Shown: positions 7,707 through 16,954 of the stretch, piece by piece
Position numbering within the stretch: the first letter of the stretch is position 1
Layout of the letters: every line of letters starts with the position of its first letter
Assembly: GCA_964420995.1 (NCBI GenBank)
Contig: CAYQUX010000011.1
Span: 77,841 to 141,840, forward strand
Source: Leptolinea sp964420995
GTDB taxonomy: Bacteria; Chloroflexota; Anaerolineae; Anaerolineales; Anaerolineaceae
Direction of reading: 5' to 3'
DNA: 64,000 bases
Program-made: the position numbers and the translations under genes
Notes under the pieces: model-generated
Told to the model about the DNA's origin: nothing
Databases searched by the model: none
What the model saw: the letters and a program-made list of their open reading frames with translations, nothing else

Positions 7707-8666
7707 TTGACTAATCCAACTACTTCCCTGCCTCAAATGTCTATGACGGGCAAACCGGGCATATCCCAATCTTCAAAATGGAAGCGGTATTATGCCCCCG
7801 CAATTTTCGTCCTGCCCTACACCCTGGCCATGATCGCTTTTGGTCTTGGTCCGGGTCTCTACGCGCTGGTACTCAGTTTCACAGACTACAGTACCGGGAT
7901 TCCGAAATATTTTGCCTCGGGATTTAACAATTTTCTCTCCGTCTTTAAAGACTTCCGGTTCACCTTTACGTTTGGCAACATCGCTGAATTTCTTATCATT
8001 TCTGTTCCGCTCGGAATTGCCATGGTCGTCGTACTGGCAATCTTGCTGCAAATGCGTCCGGGGCCGTTGTCCACTGCCCTGCGCACCGTTTATTTCACAG
8101 CCGGCGCCGTAACCGGCCCCGTGCTGGTTTTGATCGCCATTTTTATGCTGGATCCCAGCATCAGCCCATTCCAGACCCTGCTCAAAGGAATGGGGTTCAA
8201 TTTGACCAATGATGTGATCTATGACGGAAGTCTGCCGATCATTTTTACTCTCCTGGGCTTCTTTTCCGGCGCGGGTTTGTGGATTGCCATCCAGTATGGC
8301 GCTTTGCAGGCTATTCCCGCCGAACTGCTGGAAGCCGCCACCATTGACGGCGCTAATGCCTGGCAGAAAGCCATTCATATCAAATTCCCGCTTATTCGCC
8401 CGTACATCATCTACCAATTCATTCTGATTTTCGCGGGAAATGTGCAATTATTCGTTGAACCGCAGATCCTGGGCGGTGGGAATAACCTTGGCGTAGGTGG
8501 TAATGTGCCCATGGTCTGGTCTCCCAACCAGTTGGCGTACAACACAGCCTTTGAATTGGGGAACTTCGGCGCCGCGTCGGCGCTCTCGCTTCTTCTGCTG
8601 GCTATTGGGTTTGGCGCCGCCTACCTGATCATCCGTTGGACCGGCTTCTTCAATATCGAGAACTAA
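7707..8666 (+). CDS. MalF-type sugar ABC permease
   Basis: 319-aa inner-membrane permease with six predicted hydrophobic segments. The EAA loop that docks the ATPase is visible as LLEAATIDGANAWQKAIHIKFPL. TTG at 7707 is the start, with GGGAG six nt upstream. It pairs with the MalG-type permease directly downstream. Confidence 0.9.
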   Translation: MTNPTTSLPQMSMTGKPGISQSSKWKRYYAPAIFVLPYTLAMIAFGLGPGLYALVLSFTDYSTGIPKYFASGFNNFLSVFKDFRFTFTFGNIAEFLIISVPLGIAMVVVLAILLQMRPGPLSTALRTVYFTAGAVTGPVLVLIAIFMLDPSISPFQTLLKGMGFNLTNDVIYDGSLPIIFTLLGFFSGAGLWIAIQYGALQAIPAELLEAATIDGANAWQKAIHIKFPLIRPYIIYQFILIFAGNVQLFVEPQILGGGNNLGVGGNVPMVWSPNQLAYNTAFELGNFGAASALSLLLLAIGFGAAYLIIRWTGFFNIEN

Positions 8667-8678
8667 GGAGTGTACGGC

Positions 8679-9641
8679 ATGACTGACTCTGAAAATTCAC
8701 ACCCGAAATACCGATCCACTCCCCTGCAGTGGTTAAGACGATACTGGGTGAAAATTAGTGGTGATATGGGGGTGCTGGGCTTCGGCTTTCGGTGGGCGGT
8801 TTTGCTTCTGTTTGCCATATATTTCATTGTCCCCATACTCTGGCTTATTTTGGCTACCTCAAAAAGCGCTCCCCAGCTCCTCGAAATGAAACCGCTCGCT
8901 TTTGGATCCTTTGAACGTATTCAGGAAGCCTGGCAGAGAATTATTGAGTATCAAGACGGCGAAGTATTCCTGTGGGGATGGAACTCCATCCGCTACGCGC
9001 TCTGGGCGCTGGCATTATCCCTTATGCTCAGTATTCCCGCGGGCTACATCCTTGCCGTCGCGCGCTTTCCCGGCCGTCGTCTCATCCTCTGGCTGACGTT
9101 GATCACCATGTTGCTGCCGCCTTCAGCGCTGGTATTGCCCATGTTCATGGAACTGAATCTGTTCCATTTGATCAATACAAAGTGGGCGGTCATTTTACCT
9201 TCGGCCTTTTTCCCCTTTGGTACCTACCTGACCTACATATATTACGCCTCCAGTCTGCCCCGTGATCTGCTGGACGCGGCCAGGGTGGATGGCTGCTCGG
9301 AAGTGAAATTGTTCTGGCACATCGCTTTACCGCTGGCGAAACCGCTTCTCGGCCTGCTGGCGTTCATCAATTTCAACACCAACTGGAATAACTTCTTCGG
9401 CCCCTATGTCCTGTTGAACGATGACACACTGTTCAATCTGCCGGTCGGGATCCAGCAGTTTGTTCTGGCCACGTCTGCCCTGCGCCCGGGCTTCAACCCG
9501 AGCCCCGGTGTCATGGTCGGGTATCAGCAGGCGGAAGCCGCCCTGTTCGGTTTGATCATGGTCATACCCGTGGCGATTGTGTTCTTGTTCGCGCAGCGGT
9601 ATGTCATCGGAGGTGCCTTTACCGGTTCTGTAAAAGGGTAA
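8679..9641 (+). CDS. MalG-type sugar ABC permease
   Basis: 320-aa second permease of the cluster A importer, with six hydrophobic segments and an EAA loop DLLDAARVDGCSEVKLFWHI. ATG at 8679 is preferred over GTG at 8670 because AAGGAG (8665-8670) is 8 nt upstream of the ATG. The gap to the MalF-type gene is 12 nt, consistent with one operon. Confidence 0.9.
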   Translation: MTDSENSHPKYRSTPLQWLRRYWVKISGDMGVLGFGFRWAVLLLFAIYFIVPILWLILATSKSAPQLLEMKPLAFGSFERIQEAWQRIIEYQDGEVFLWGWNSIRYALWALALSLMLSIPAGYILAVARFPGRRLILWLTLITMLLPPSALVLPMFMELNLFHLINTKWAVILPSAFFPFGTYLTYIYYASSLPRDLLDAARVDGCSEVKLFWHIALPLAKPLLGLLAFINFNTNWNNFFGPYVLLNDDTLFNLPVGIQQFVLATSALRPGFNPSPGVMVGYQQAEAALFGLIMVIPVAIVFLFAQRYVIGGAFTGSVKG

Positions 9642-9763
9642 GCGGATCATTCTGACCGCTGTATCTGGCACACCGAAAATATGGCAGTTCTTTTCAGGAA
9701 ACCATGACTCCCGGTTCTCCTTTGGAAAGCTGTACTCCAATCATTAACGCAGAGGAACTATTT

Positions 9764-10672
9764 GTGGATCAAACGCAGAAAACTTACGATATCGCCTTCA
9801 TCGGACATGTCTGTTTCGATGAAGTGATACCGTTTCACGAAGAAGCCCGCACGGCTCCGGGGAGCGCGGTGATGTGCGGCGCGCTGGCGGCCGCCCGTGT
9901 GGGTAAAAAAGTGGCTGTCATCACCCAAATGTCTCCGGAGGATGAAAGCATTCTTGAGCCAATGCGGCAGAACGGCATAGTCGTTTTTGCCCACCCCACC
10001 ACGAAAACGACGTACATGAAGGTGGTGCATCCCTCTGCCGATGTCGACGAACGCGATATTTACCAATTAACCAACGCCGGTTTCTTCTCAATAGATGACC
10101 TGCCTGAACTAAAAACAAATCATGTCCATCTGGCCGGCATCACGGACCAGGAATTTGATCTGGATTTTATCGGTGGAATAAAAGAGCGTGGGTACCGCCT
10201 GTCGGTGGATATGCAAAGCTTTGTACGTCAGGTGGACCCGGTCACGCGTTGCATTCTATTCAAAGACGTCCCGGAAAAAAAGAAGATCATCAGCCTGATG
10301 GATATGGTCAAGCTGGATATTGTGGAAACCAAAGTTCTTACGGATAGTGATGACCTTGAACAGGCAGCGCTGGTTTTTGAAAGCTGGGGCTGCCCCGAAG
10401 TTGTTATCACCAGAGCGGAAGGCGTGTTAGCCCGTGTGAACGGAAAAACATATTACGAAAAATTCACCAATAAGAGCGTGGTCGGGCGTACAGGCCGCGG
10501 CGATACCACGTTTGCGGCGTATCTGGCCTGGCGCGCGGATCACGACGTCCCCGAATCTTTGCGATTTGCCGCGGCGCTGGTATCCCTCAAGATGGAATCT
10601 CCCGGCCCGTTTAACGGGACCCTTTGCGATGTGCTTGCGAGAATGCAAGCCGAACACATCCACCAAAGGTAG
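9764..10672 (+). CDS. PfkB-family sugar kinase
   Basis: 302-aa cytoplasmic carbohydrate kinase of the ribokinase/PfkB family. The N-terminal substrate lobe opens with DIAFIGHVCFDEV and a Gly-rich GSAVMCGALAAARVG. The C-terminal ATP/anion-hole motif reads GRTGRGDTTFAAYLAWR; the usual Gly-Ala-Gly-Asp is Gly-Arg-Gly-Asp, with the catalytic Asp kept. GTG at 9764 has AGAGGAA upstream; an in-frame ATG at 9704 is the alternative. Placed between the importer and the phosphorylase, it probably phosphorylates a monosaccharide released in the cell. Which sugar is not known. Confidence 0.82.
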   Translation: MDQTQKTYDIAFIGHVCFDEVIPFHEEARTAPGSAVMCGALAAARVGKKVAVITQMSPEDESILEPMRQNGIVVFAHPTTKTTYMKVVHPSADVDERDIYQLTNAGFFSIDDLPELKTNHVHLAGITDQEFDLDFIGGIKERGYRLSVDMQSFVRQVDPVTRCILFKDVPEKKKIISLMDMVKLDIVETKVLTDSDDLEQAALVFESWGCPEVVITRAEGVLARVNGKTYYEKFTNKSVVGRTGRGDTTFAAYLAWRADHDVPESLRFAAALVSLKMESPGPFNGTLCDVLARMQAEHIHQR

Positions 10673-10739
10673 CCACCTATCATGTTGAAACAAAGCAGCT
10701 TTATTTCTATCGTATTTCACTGGTACAGGAGTTAACACC

Positions 10740-13091
10740 ATGCATATGCCAAAAACCCCCATAAAATACTATCGCGGCGATCCCTGGACAATCGTGGAAG
10801 AGGGTTTTGATCCTGCGTACCAGCGCGTTTCCGAATCTGTCTTCTCTCTGGCCAATGAGTTCATGGGTGTTCGCGGTTATTTTGAAGAAGGATACAGCGG
10901 CGATCACCTGTTGGGCAGCTACTTCAATCATCTTTACGAGATGATGGATATTCACCACGATCAGGTGTTTAAAGGATTTGTCACCCAGGGCGCGGCCATG
11001 CTCAACGCGGTGGATTGGTTGTACACGCGGATTTGGCTGGATGGTGAACAGCTTGATCTCGCGACGTCGAAATTTTCCGGTTTCACCCGCAAGCTTGACA
11101 TGCGTCAGGGCATTCTCACCCGCGAATTTGTCTGGGAAACGATCAGCGGCAAGAAATTGTTGGTTACATTTATTCGTTTCACAAATATACAGTCAACCAA
11201 TGTCGGCTGCCAGCGTATTATTTTCAAACCGTTGAATTTCTCTGGAATGATCCAGATCCGAAGCGGTCTGGACTTCAACACACACTACGAAATAGGCGCC
11301 GGTTGGGATCAAACCGGAGACAGCAGCCGGCAGCAGGATGGGCGGATCATCAATTTCTGGAAATGCGTGCAAAAAGGCGTGGTTGAAAATGGATGGGGAA
11401 TTCAGGCACAGACCGCCCGCAGCGGTCATCAATTGTTCTCAAGTTTTCGACTTCTCTCAGAGCAGCCTTTGAATCTGACCCTCGTACAGGATGAAAAGTT
11501 TATCGGGGTGGATTTTGCCCTGTCGGTAAAACAGGGTACAGCCACAGCCGTTGACAAGGTCGTGGTAAATGACTGGCAAAAATCCACAGATGTGGATTCG
11601 GTCTGGAATCGCGGATTGAAGACGGCACAGCGTTACGTGGAAACCACATTTAATAGTGCACTGGCTGAACACACCGCTTTCTGGAAAAACGTGTGGGACG
11701 TTTTGGACATTGAGATCGACGGCGATCCGGATGTACTGCAAGGTTTGCGCTTCTCTGATTTCCAGACATATCAGTCCTATCATGGTGAAAATGCCGACCT
11801 GAATGCCTTATGCAAGGGTCTGACCGCGGAAGTGTATTTTGGCTGGGTATTCTGGGACAGTGAAATCTATACCCACCGCCTCATGATGTTCATTGATCCG
11901 CCGGCCGCCAGGAAACTTTTGCTCTACCGCTACCACCGGCTGCCGCAGGCTCTCGAGAGAGCCAGACAATTGGATTGTGAAGGCGCCCGTTTCCCGTTCG
12001 CCACGATCACCGGCATGGAAGACAGCGGAACCTGGCAGCATGTTGATCTTGAAATTCACGCCAACACAGCCGTGTCCTACGCCATCTGGCACCATGACAA
12101 AATCCTGAAGGACAAAGAATTTCTATACCATGAAGGTATTGAGATGCTCCTGCAGATCTGCCGTTTCCTGGCCAGTGCCGGTGGATGGAGCCCCATACAT
12201 GGTGATTTTGGATTTTATGGTGTGATGGGACCCGATGAGTTCCACACGATGGTCAATCACAATTGCTACACCAATGTCACCGGGAAAAAGGCGTTTGAAT
12301 TTACGCTCTCTGTGATGGATGAAATGAAGCGAAATGTGCCCGAACTTTATCAGCAGGCCATTGAGAAGACAGAGTTAAAGCCGGATGAACCCGAACAGTG
12401 GAAGAAAATGGCGGAAAACATGCGGATTCCCAAGGATGAGCGCACCGGCGTCTACGAACAACATGCCGGTTACTTTGACCTGCCGCATGTGGATCTACAG
12501 CATTTCCCTGTGGAACAAATCCCGATTTACAAGAATTGGGCGTACATCAAGATATTCCGCCACAACATTGTCAAACAGCCGGATGTGTTAAACCTCATGT
12601 ATTTCTACAGCCAGGATTACCCAATGGCGGAAAAACGGGCGAATTATGAATTCTATGAGGCCCGCACGATCCATGAATCATCTTTGTCGCCGTCACTGCA
12701 CGCCATTCTGGCCGCAGAGCTGGGGAAAATGGATGAAGCCTACAAATTCTTCGCCTACGGCGCCCGTATGGACCTGGATAACTACAACCGCAACACAGAC
12801 CAGGGCTTGCATGTGACCTCCGCGGCCGGGGTGTGGGCAAGCATGGTTTTTGGTTTTGGCGGAATGCGAACCGATGGCGATACTCTCCTCTTACAACCAA
12901 CCCTGCCGGCAGAATGGAAGTCGTACCGCTTAAGGGTGAACTACCAGGGCGCGGTGATTGAAGTGCGGATGAACCGCGAGAACGTGGAAATCCAGATGAT
13001 CAGTGGTTCCCCGGTCACAGTAAATGTGTATGGAGAAAATCATGTTATTGATGGGACGGGTATCTCAGTCAAGCCTCAACCTGTGGTTTGA
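10740..13091 (+). CDS. GH65 disaccharide phosphorylase
   Basis: 783-aa cytoplasmic enzyme of glycoside hydrolase family 65, the inverting alpha-glucoside phosphorylases (maltose, trehalose, kojibiose, nigerose, glucosyl-rhamnose) that give beta-glucose 1-phosphate plus a free sugar. It has the N-terminal beta-sandwich, the helical barrel with GVMGPDEFHTMVNHN (Glu is the catalytic acid), the phosphate-binding region RTIHESSLSPSLHAI, and the C-terminal GLHVTSAAGVWASMV segment. Full length. The gene is followed by a rhamnose-mutarotase-like gene, which suggests a rhamnose-containing substrate such as glucosyl-1,3-rhamnose; this is inference. Confidence 0.9.
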   Translation: MHMPKTPIKYYRGDPWTIVEEGFDPAYQRVSESVFSLANEFMGVRGYFEEGYSGDHLLGSYFNHLYEMMDIHHDQVFKGFVTQGAAMLNAVDWLYTRIWLDGEQLDLATSKFSGFTRKLDMRQGILTREFVWETISGKKLLVTFIRFTNIQSTNVGCQRIIFKPLNFSGMIQIRSGLDFNTHYEIGAGWDQTGDSSRQQDGRIINFWKCVQKGVVENGWGIQAQTARSGHQLFSSFRLLSEQPLNLTLVQDEKFIGVDFALSVKQGTATAVDKVVVNDWQKSTDVDSVWNRGLKTAQRYVETTFNSALAEHTAFWKNVWDVLDIEIDGDPDVLQGLRFSDFQTYQSYHGENADLNALCKGLTAEVYFGWVFWDSEIYTHRLMMFIDPPAARKLLLYRYHRLPQALERARQLDCEGARFPFATITGMEDSGTWQHVDLEIHANTAVSYAIWHHDKILKDKEFLYHEGIEMLLQICRFLASAGGWSPIHGDFGFYGVMGPDEFHTMVNHNCYTNVTGKKAFEFTLSVMDEMKRNVPELYQQAIEKTELKPDEPEQWKKMAENMRIPKDERTGVYEQHAGYFDLPHVDLQHFPVEQIPIYKNWAYIKIFRHNIVKQPDVLNLMYFYSQDYPMAEKRANYEFYEARTIHESSLSPSLHAILAAELGKMDEAYKFFAYGARMDLDNYNRNTDQGLHVTSAAGVWASMVFGFGGMRTDGDTLLLQPTLPAEWKSYRLRVNYQGAVIEVRMNRENVEIQMISGSPVTVNVYGENHVIDGTGISVKPQPVV

Positions 13092-13186
13092 ATTGATCGG
13101 GTTCCATACTATTTCGTCATTTGAACAAAAAAAGAACGAGAAAGGTTGCCTTTACCGGTATCCCAAATACAACAAGGATAATTGCA

Positions 13187-13513
13187 ATGACCAGACAACG
13201 TACCCTATGGATTGATCGATTAAAAGAAGAAAGCGTTCATGAATATGCCAGGCTGCATCAACAGGTATGGCCTGAATTGGAAGAAGCCTACCGGCAGGCC
13301 GGAATCTTACAGTTGGGTTGTTACCTTAATGGCTGTGAGCGGTTGGTTTTCGTTGAATACGACCCAGAAACATATGACAGGGCAAAAGCAACCCTTGACA
13401 AAAATCCGGTTGAAATCCGGTGGCAGACGCTGATGAAAGACCTGTGTGACCCCAATGTTCAAAGGCAGCAGTTGAAGGAAGTGTATTTTCTTTCTTCACA
13501 GTCCATGGAGTGA
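13187..13513 (+). CDS. L-rhamnose mutarotase family protein (RhaM-like)
   Basis: 108-aa protein of the RhaM/YiiL family, which interconverts the alpha and beta anomers of L-rhamnose or related sugars. Typical features are the opening RTLWIDRLKEESVHEYARLH with its conserved His, the HQQVWPELEEAYRQAGI helix, YLNGCERLVFVEYD and the C-terminal PETYDRAKATL region. I start at ATG 13187, where the family homology begins; a weak AAGGATA site lies upstream. It overlaps the GH57 gene region at its stop, so both are co-translated. It would present the correct anomer of the sugar freed by the GH65 enzyme to the kinase. Confidence 0.82.
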   Translation: MTRQRTLWIDRLKEESVHEYARLHQQVWPELEEAYRQAGILQLGCYLNGCERLVFVEYDPETYDRAKATLDKNPVEIRWQTLMKDLCDPNVQRQQLKEVYFLSSQSME

Positions 13514-13518
13514 ACCGG

Positions 13519-15051
13519 ATGCAATACATCACCATTTTTCACGCCAACCTGAACTACGCCTACCTCACCGAAGACCGCTATGAATTTGTCATCCGCAGCG
13601 CCTATGAGATGACGCTTGATACCATGAAGGCGGAATTTCCCGATGTCCCCTTTGTTTTTGAAGCGTCGGGATACACATTGGAGCACATGGCGCAAAAGAC
13701 ACCGGATGTGCTAGAAAAATTAAAAGATGCGATAAACAGGGGACAATGCGAGTTCATGGGTTCGCCATATGCCCACCCCATGCTGCCCAACTTTCCACAG
13801 GAAGATGGACTCTGGTCAATCCGATTCTCAAACGAAATCTACGAACGATTACTCGGCTTCAAACCCGAGAGCTTCTGGAATCCCGAATGCGGTTGGCGTA
13901 ATTACGTCCCGACGCAGGTAATTGACGCGGGTTATTCCAATATGATCGGAGATTTTGAGGCGTACAGCCGCTCATCTGGTCCTGACAGCAAACCGCAGCG
14001 GCCAGAAATCCATGCCTGTGAATTCAGCCGTATACCGGCTTTTTATAATTTCAATTTCAAATATGATCTGCCCGGGTCAGAAAAAGCCATTCACTTCCCA
14101 TTTAACAATGTTTACGGCCTGCCGGGTGATAAATTGCGCATATTTCTGCGCACTGATCGAATTGCCCAGTTCGGCGTGAGATATTTCATGGGTATGGAAG
14201 GCTATACTCTTGAAAAATACCTGGGATTGGTGCAAAAATACTCCGAGCAGCCCGAAGGCGAGCCGGAAGGAGCCTTGATCATCTTCGCGGATGACGCAGA
14301 GTATATAGGCACCAACGGGTGGTTCCGTTTGAAATTCCAAAACCTGCCGGATAATGTTTTTGAGGCGACACCGGCTTCCAGGCAAAAACTGATCGACCTG
14401 ATTTCCGCTGTCCGCAGATTGGGCCGTTTTGTGACTTTTGAACAGGCCTGCCGCAAACTTCCACCTCTTCCCGAAGTGATTACATTTGATGATGATTCCG
14501 CCTGGCATGGGGCGCGTTCGTCCACCTGGGCGAATACTCCAATGGCCTGTCTATTGAGACCCTGGCAGGATCTGGTGCGGGCGAAGATCAATAATCCAGA
14601 ATTGGATGAAGATACCCGGAAGATGGCCTGGTTCCACCTTACCAATTCCTATAATTCTGATGGTCAATGGCCGCCCACATTGCCCGAGGCTCCGCATATT
14701 GTTCACCCCTTCAATTACGCCTACTGTTTTGATAACCTGTTGCGCGCCGAAATGCTGGTTGGAGGGGTTCCCCGCGATCAATTGACTATCAGTCCTTCGG
14801 GAACCATAAAAGAAATTCTGGGACCTCAGCAGCGACTGATACTCGCGAAAGCGGAAATGTTGCTCGCGACTGGCAACGCTGACGAGAAAGCCAGAGCTGC
14901 CAGAGCCCTGACGCTCATTCAACGCTCACAGGATATTGACTCCCTGCAATCTCACACCGTTTTGTATCCATCGGAATACAACCTGCGTGCTGAAGCTCTG
15001 GTTGAAGCCCGCCGGCTGGTGGGAGGGATATGCATCGAGAACGTCACATAA
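13519..15051 (+). CDS. GH57-family glycosidase/transferase-like protein
   Basis: 510-aa protein resembling glycoside hydrolase family 57 (alpha-amylase, glucanotransferase, branching enzyme, alpha-galactosidase). Around residue 123 it has FWNPECGW, which fits the family nucleophile Glu motif, and further on FADDAEYIG, which fits the catalytic Asp. ATG at 13519 lies 8 nt after TGGAG; a GTG at 13510 overlaps the previous stop and is the alternative. There is no signal peptide, so it acts in the cytoplasm. The specificity is unknown; its place after the phosphorylase suggests it trims oligomers of the imported glycan. Confidence 0.72.
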   Translation: MQYITIFHANLNYAYLTEDRYEFVIRSAYEMTLDTMKAEFPDVPFVFEASGYTLEHMAQKTPDVLEKLKDAINRGQCEFMGSPYAHPMLPNFPQEDGLWSIRFSNEIYERLLGFKPESFWNPECGWRNYVPTQVIDAGYSNMIGDFEAYSRSSGPDSKPQRPEIHACEFSRIPAFYNFNFKYDLPGSEKAIHFPFNNVYGLPGDKLRIFLRTDRIAQFGVRYFMGMEGYTLEKYLGLVQKYSEQPEGEPEGALIIFADDAEYIGTNGWFRLKFQNLPDNVFEATPASRQKLIDLISAVRRLGRFVTFEQACRKLPPLPEVITFDDDSAWHGARSSTWANTPMACLLRPWQDLVRAKINNPELDEDTRKMAWFHLTNSYNSDGQWPPTLPEAPHIVHPFNYAYCFDNLLRAEMLVGGVPRDQLTISPSGTIKEILGPQQRLILAKAEMLLATGNADEKARAARALTLIQRSQDIDSLQSHTVLYPSEYNLRAEALVEARRLVGGICIENVT

Positions 15052-15110
15052 ACTTCTTCTTTCTCTCTTTTTCAAATATCGTTGCGGCAAGGGTACTCTC
15101 AATTATTGGG

Positions 15111-15163
15111 AGGCGATTTGACTCGCCTGATCTGCCGGGATTGACCTTGAAAACGCGGTTTTC
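15111..15163. other. Two small hairpins before the LacI gene
   Basis: AGGCGA/TCGCCT (15111-15128) and GAAAAC/GTTTTC (15149-15163) form short hairpins between the GH57 gene and the regulator. Neither has a T-run. They may mark the 3' end of the cluster A message. No gene is visible in 15052-15256. Confidence 0.35.
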
Positions 15164-15256
15164 CAAGAATGAAAATGCCACAACAGGGCTAAAATATTGA
15201 AGATAGAATACTGCTAGAATCACATCAACCAGGTCGTTTTTGGGAAGTTCGGCAAG

Positions 15257-16309
15257 ATGAGAAAATCAAAGAAGATTGCGAAAACAACAATAATCGATAT
15301 CGCGAAAGCCAGTGGGGTTTCCATCTCCACGGTGTCTCGGATTATTAACAATAAACCAGACGTGTCTGAAGAAACCCGGGAAAGGGTTCTGGCTGTCATC
15401 AAGGAACATCGATTCGCACCCCAGGTTTCGTGGCAGCAACTCGCGTCCGGGAAAAGCCGGTTCATTACCCTACATTATCCGCAAACTCCAACCAGAATCC
15501 ATTTGATGAATTCCTTTGTTATTGGAGCGGCGGCGGCCTGTGAGAAAGCGAATTATTCACTCAATGTGGTTGTAAGCCCTCTGGATGAAACCAGCCTCCT
15601 GACCTTTTTTCGCAGCGGACAGACAGATGGTATGATCTTAATGGAAATCATGCTGCGTGATTGGCGGGTTGAGCTTCTTCGGCAGGCAAATTTCCCGTTT
15701 ATCATGTTTGGACACTGTGAAGATAACACCAGCTTGAGCTTTTTTGATTTTGATATTGAATCAGGCATCAAAATGTCGGTGGAACACCTGGTCGGGTTGG
15801 GGCATAAACAGATCGGTTTTATTTCCGTCGAGCCATTTGCGTTTTCAGGAACAGAATCCAGCACTGATTATGGTCACACACACTGGTCGGTGAAAGGTTT
15901 TAAAGATGCCTGCAAGCAATATAACCTGCCGGTGATCTGCAAACGGATACAAATGGCAAAAGAAAGTGTAGAGAACGAAGTTCATCACTTGCTGACTGAG
16001 AATCCTCAACTGACCGCGATCATCACAAGCCAGGATGTAGCAATTCCCGGGATCATAAAAGCCGTGCAGAATAAGGGATTGCGTATTCCCGAGGATATTT
16101 CCATTGTGGCATCGACCATTGAGCAAATGGCAGAACTGACCACTCCGCCGCTTACCACCATCAACTATAACGCCGAAGCTGCCAGCTATCAGGCGGCCAT
16201 GCTCTTAATCGAGCAATTGGAAGGAACGTCAGAGGGGGAAAAGCAGGTTCTCTTCCCATTCGAATTGGTGATTCGCGGAAGCACTGGAACGGCTCCGACT
16301 TTTTCGTAA
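15257..16309 (+). CDS. LacI-family regulator of cluster A
   Basis: 350-aa transcription factor. The N-terminal DNA-binding domain reads IIDIAKASGVSISTVSRIINNKPDVSEETRERVL, followed by a hinge that is unusual (QQLASGKS instead of the common NRLARSL type) and a periplasmic-binding-protein-like sensor domain. It ends the cluster A genes on the same strand and is the best candidate for the 28-bp palindrome at 6071-6098. The inducer is probably the imported sugar or its phosphorylated product. Its recognition helix (SISTVSR) differs from that of the cluster B regulator (APITVSR), so the two likely read different sites. Confidence 0.88.
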   Translation: MRKSKKIAKTTIIDIAKASGVSISTVSRIINNKPDVSEETRERVLAVIKEHRFAPQVSWQQLASGKSRFITLHYPQTPTRIHLMNSFVIGAAAACEKANYSLNVVVSPLDETSLLTFFRSGQTDGMILMEIMLRDWRVELLRQANFPFIMFGHCEDNTSLSFFDFDIESGIKMSVEHLVGLGHKQIGFISVEPFAFSGTESSTDYGHTHWSVKGFKDACKQYNLPVICKRIQMAKESVENEVHHLLTENPQLTAIITSQDVAIPGIIKAVQNKGLRIPEDISIVASTIEQMAELTTPPLTTINYNAEAASYQAAMLLIEQLEGTSEGEKQVLFPFELVIRGSTGTAPTFS

Positions 16310-16455
16310 TAAGGAAAAAGGAGTATCCCCTGTACCTGCGGGGTAACATAAAACGGGTGGAATGAAAACGTGATTCTCAACACCTCATTAAAGCCGATCC
16401 GCCAATGTCAACCGGTCAGGTTGGGTGCGTAATTTTCGTTATAGATTCCCGTACT

Positions 16456-16854
16456 TTAATGAAGAGGGCCTGATACCAGGATCATGTTCCCGTATTGCGT
16501 GGTATCTCCGGTGCGAATCAGACCAATAGCATAAGGTACTTTTTTCTTGAATTCAACATGCGGCTCAAAATTGACCGGAACAGGTAGAGCCGCGTTCGTA
16601 AATTGAAGCACCTTTTCCGGGCTATTAACCTTTTGAAATTCTTCTGCCATGTAGATGTCACTTATTTCAAAATTTCCTTTGATCGCGTTAAAAACATCCA
16701 TGACAGTGGGAATCCCATCGATCAAAGAAATATCAATGGTTTCAATAAAGGGAAAGAATGGAAATCCGCGGTCGGCGATAACAAGCATATTGGTATGCCT
16801 GACATGTGCCAGAAGAGCATTGATTTGTGGATTCAAGATTCCGTGGAGTAACAT
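16456..16854 (-). CDS. RbsD/FucU-family sugar mutarotase
   Basis: 132-aa protein of the RbsD/FucU family, which catalyses pyranose-furanose or alpha-beta conversion of ribose or fucose. It keeps the family His (HVRHTNMLVIADRG), the IDISLIDGIPTVMDV strand and the C-terminal FKKKVPYAIGLIRTGDTTQYGNMIL with its Arg and Tyr. The overall pattern is nearer RbsD, but the gene belongs to an operon with fucose-type enzymes. AAAGGA lies about 7 nt before the ATG. It is the last gene of the leftward operon, 100 nt after mannose-1-phosphate guanylyltransferase. Confidence 0.82.
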   Translation of the reverse strand: MLLHGILNPQINALLAHVRHTNMLVIADRGFPFFPFIETIDISLIDGIPTVMDVFNAIKGNFEISDIYMAEEFQKVNSPEKVLQFTNAALPVPVNFEPHVEFKKKVPYAIGLIRTGDTTQYGNMILVSGPLH

Positions 16855-16954
16855 GTTTTATTCCTTTCCTGCTGCCAGCTCAAACCAGTTTTGGGTGTTA
16901 CCGGGTGGCCACCTCATGGCCGAATCGCCGAATGGGTGGTCCCGCCATGGAGAC

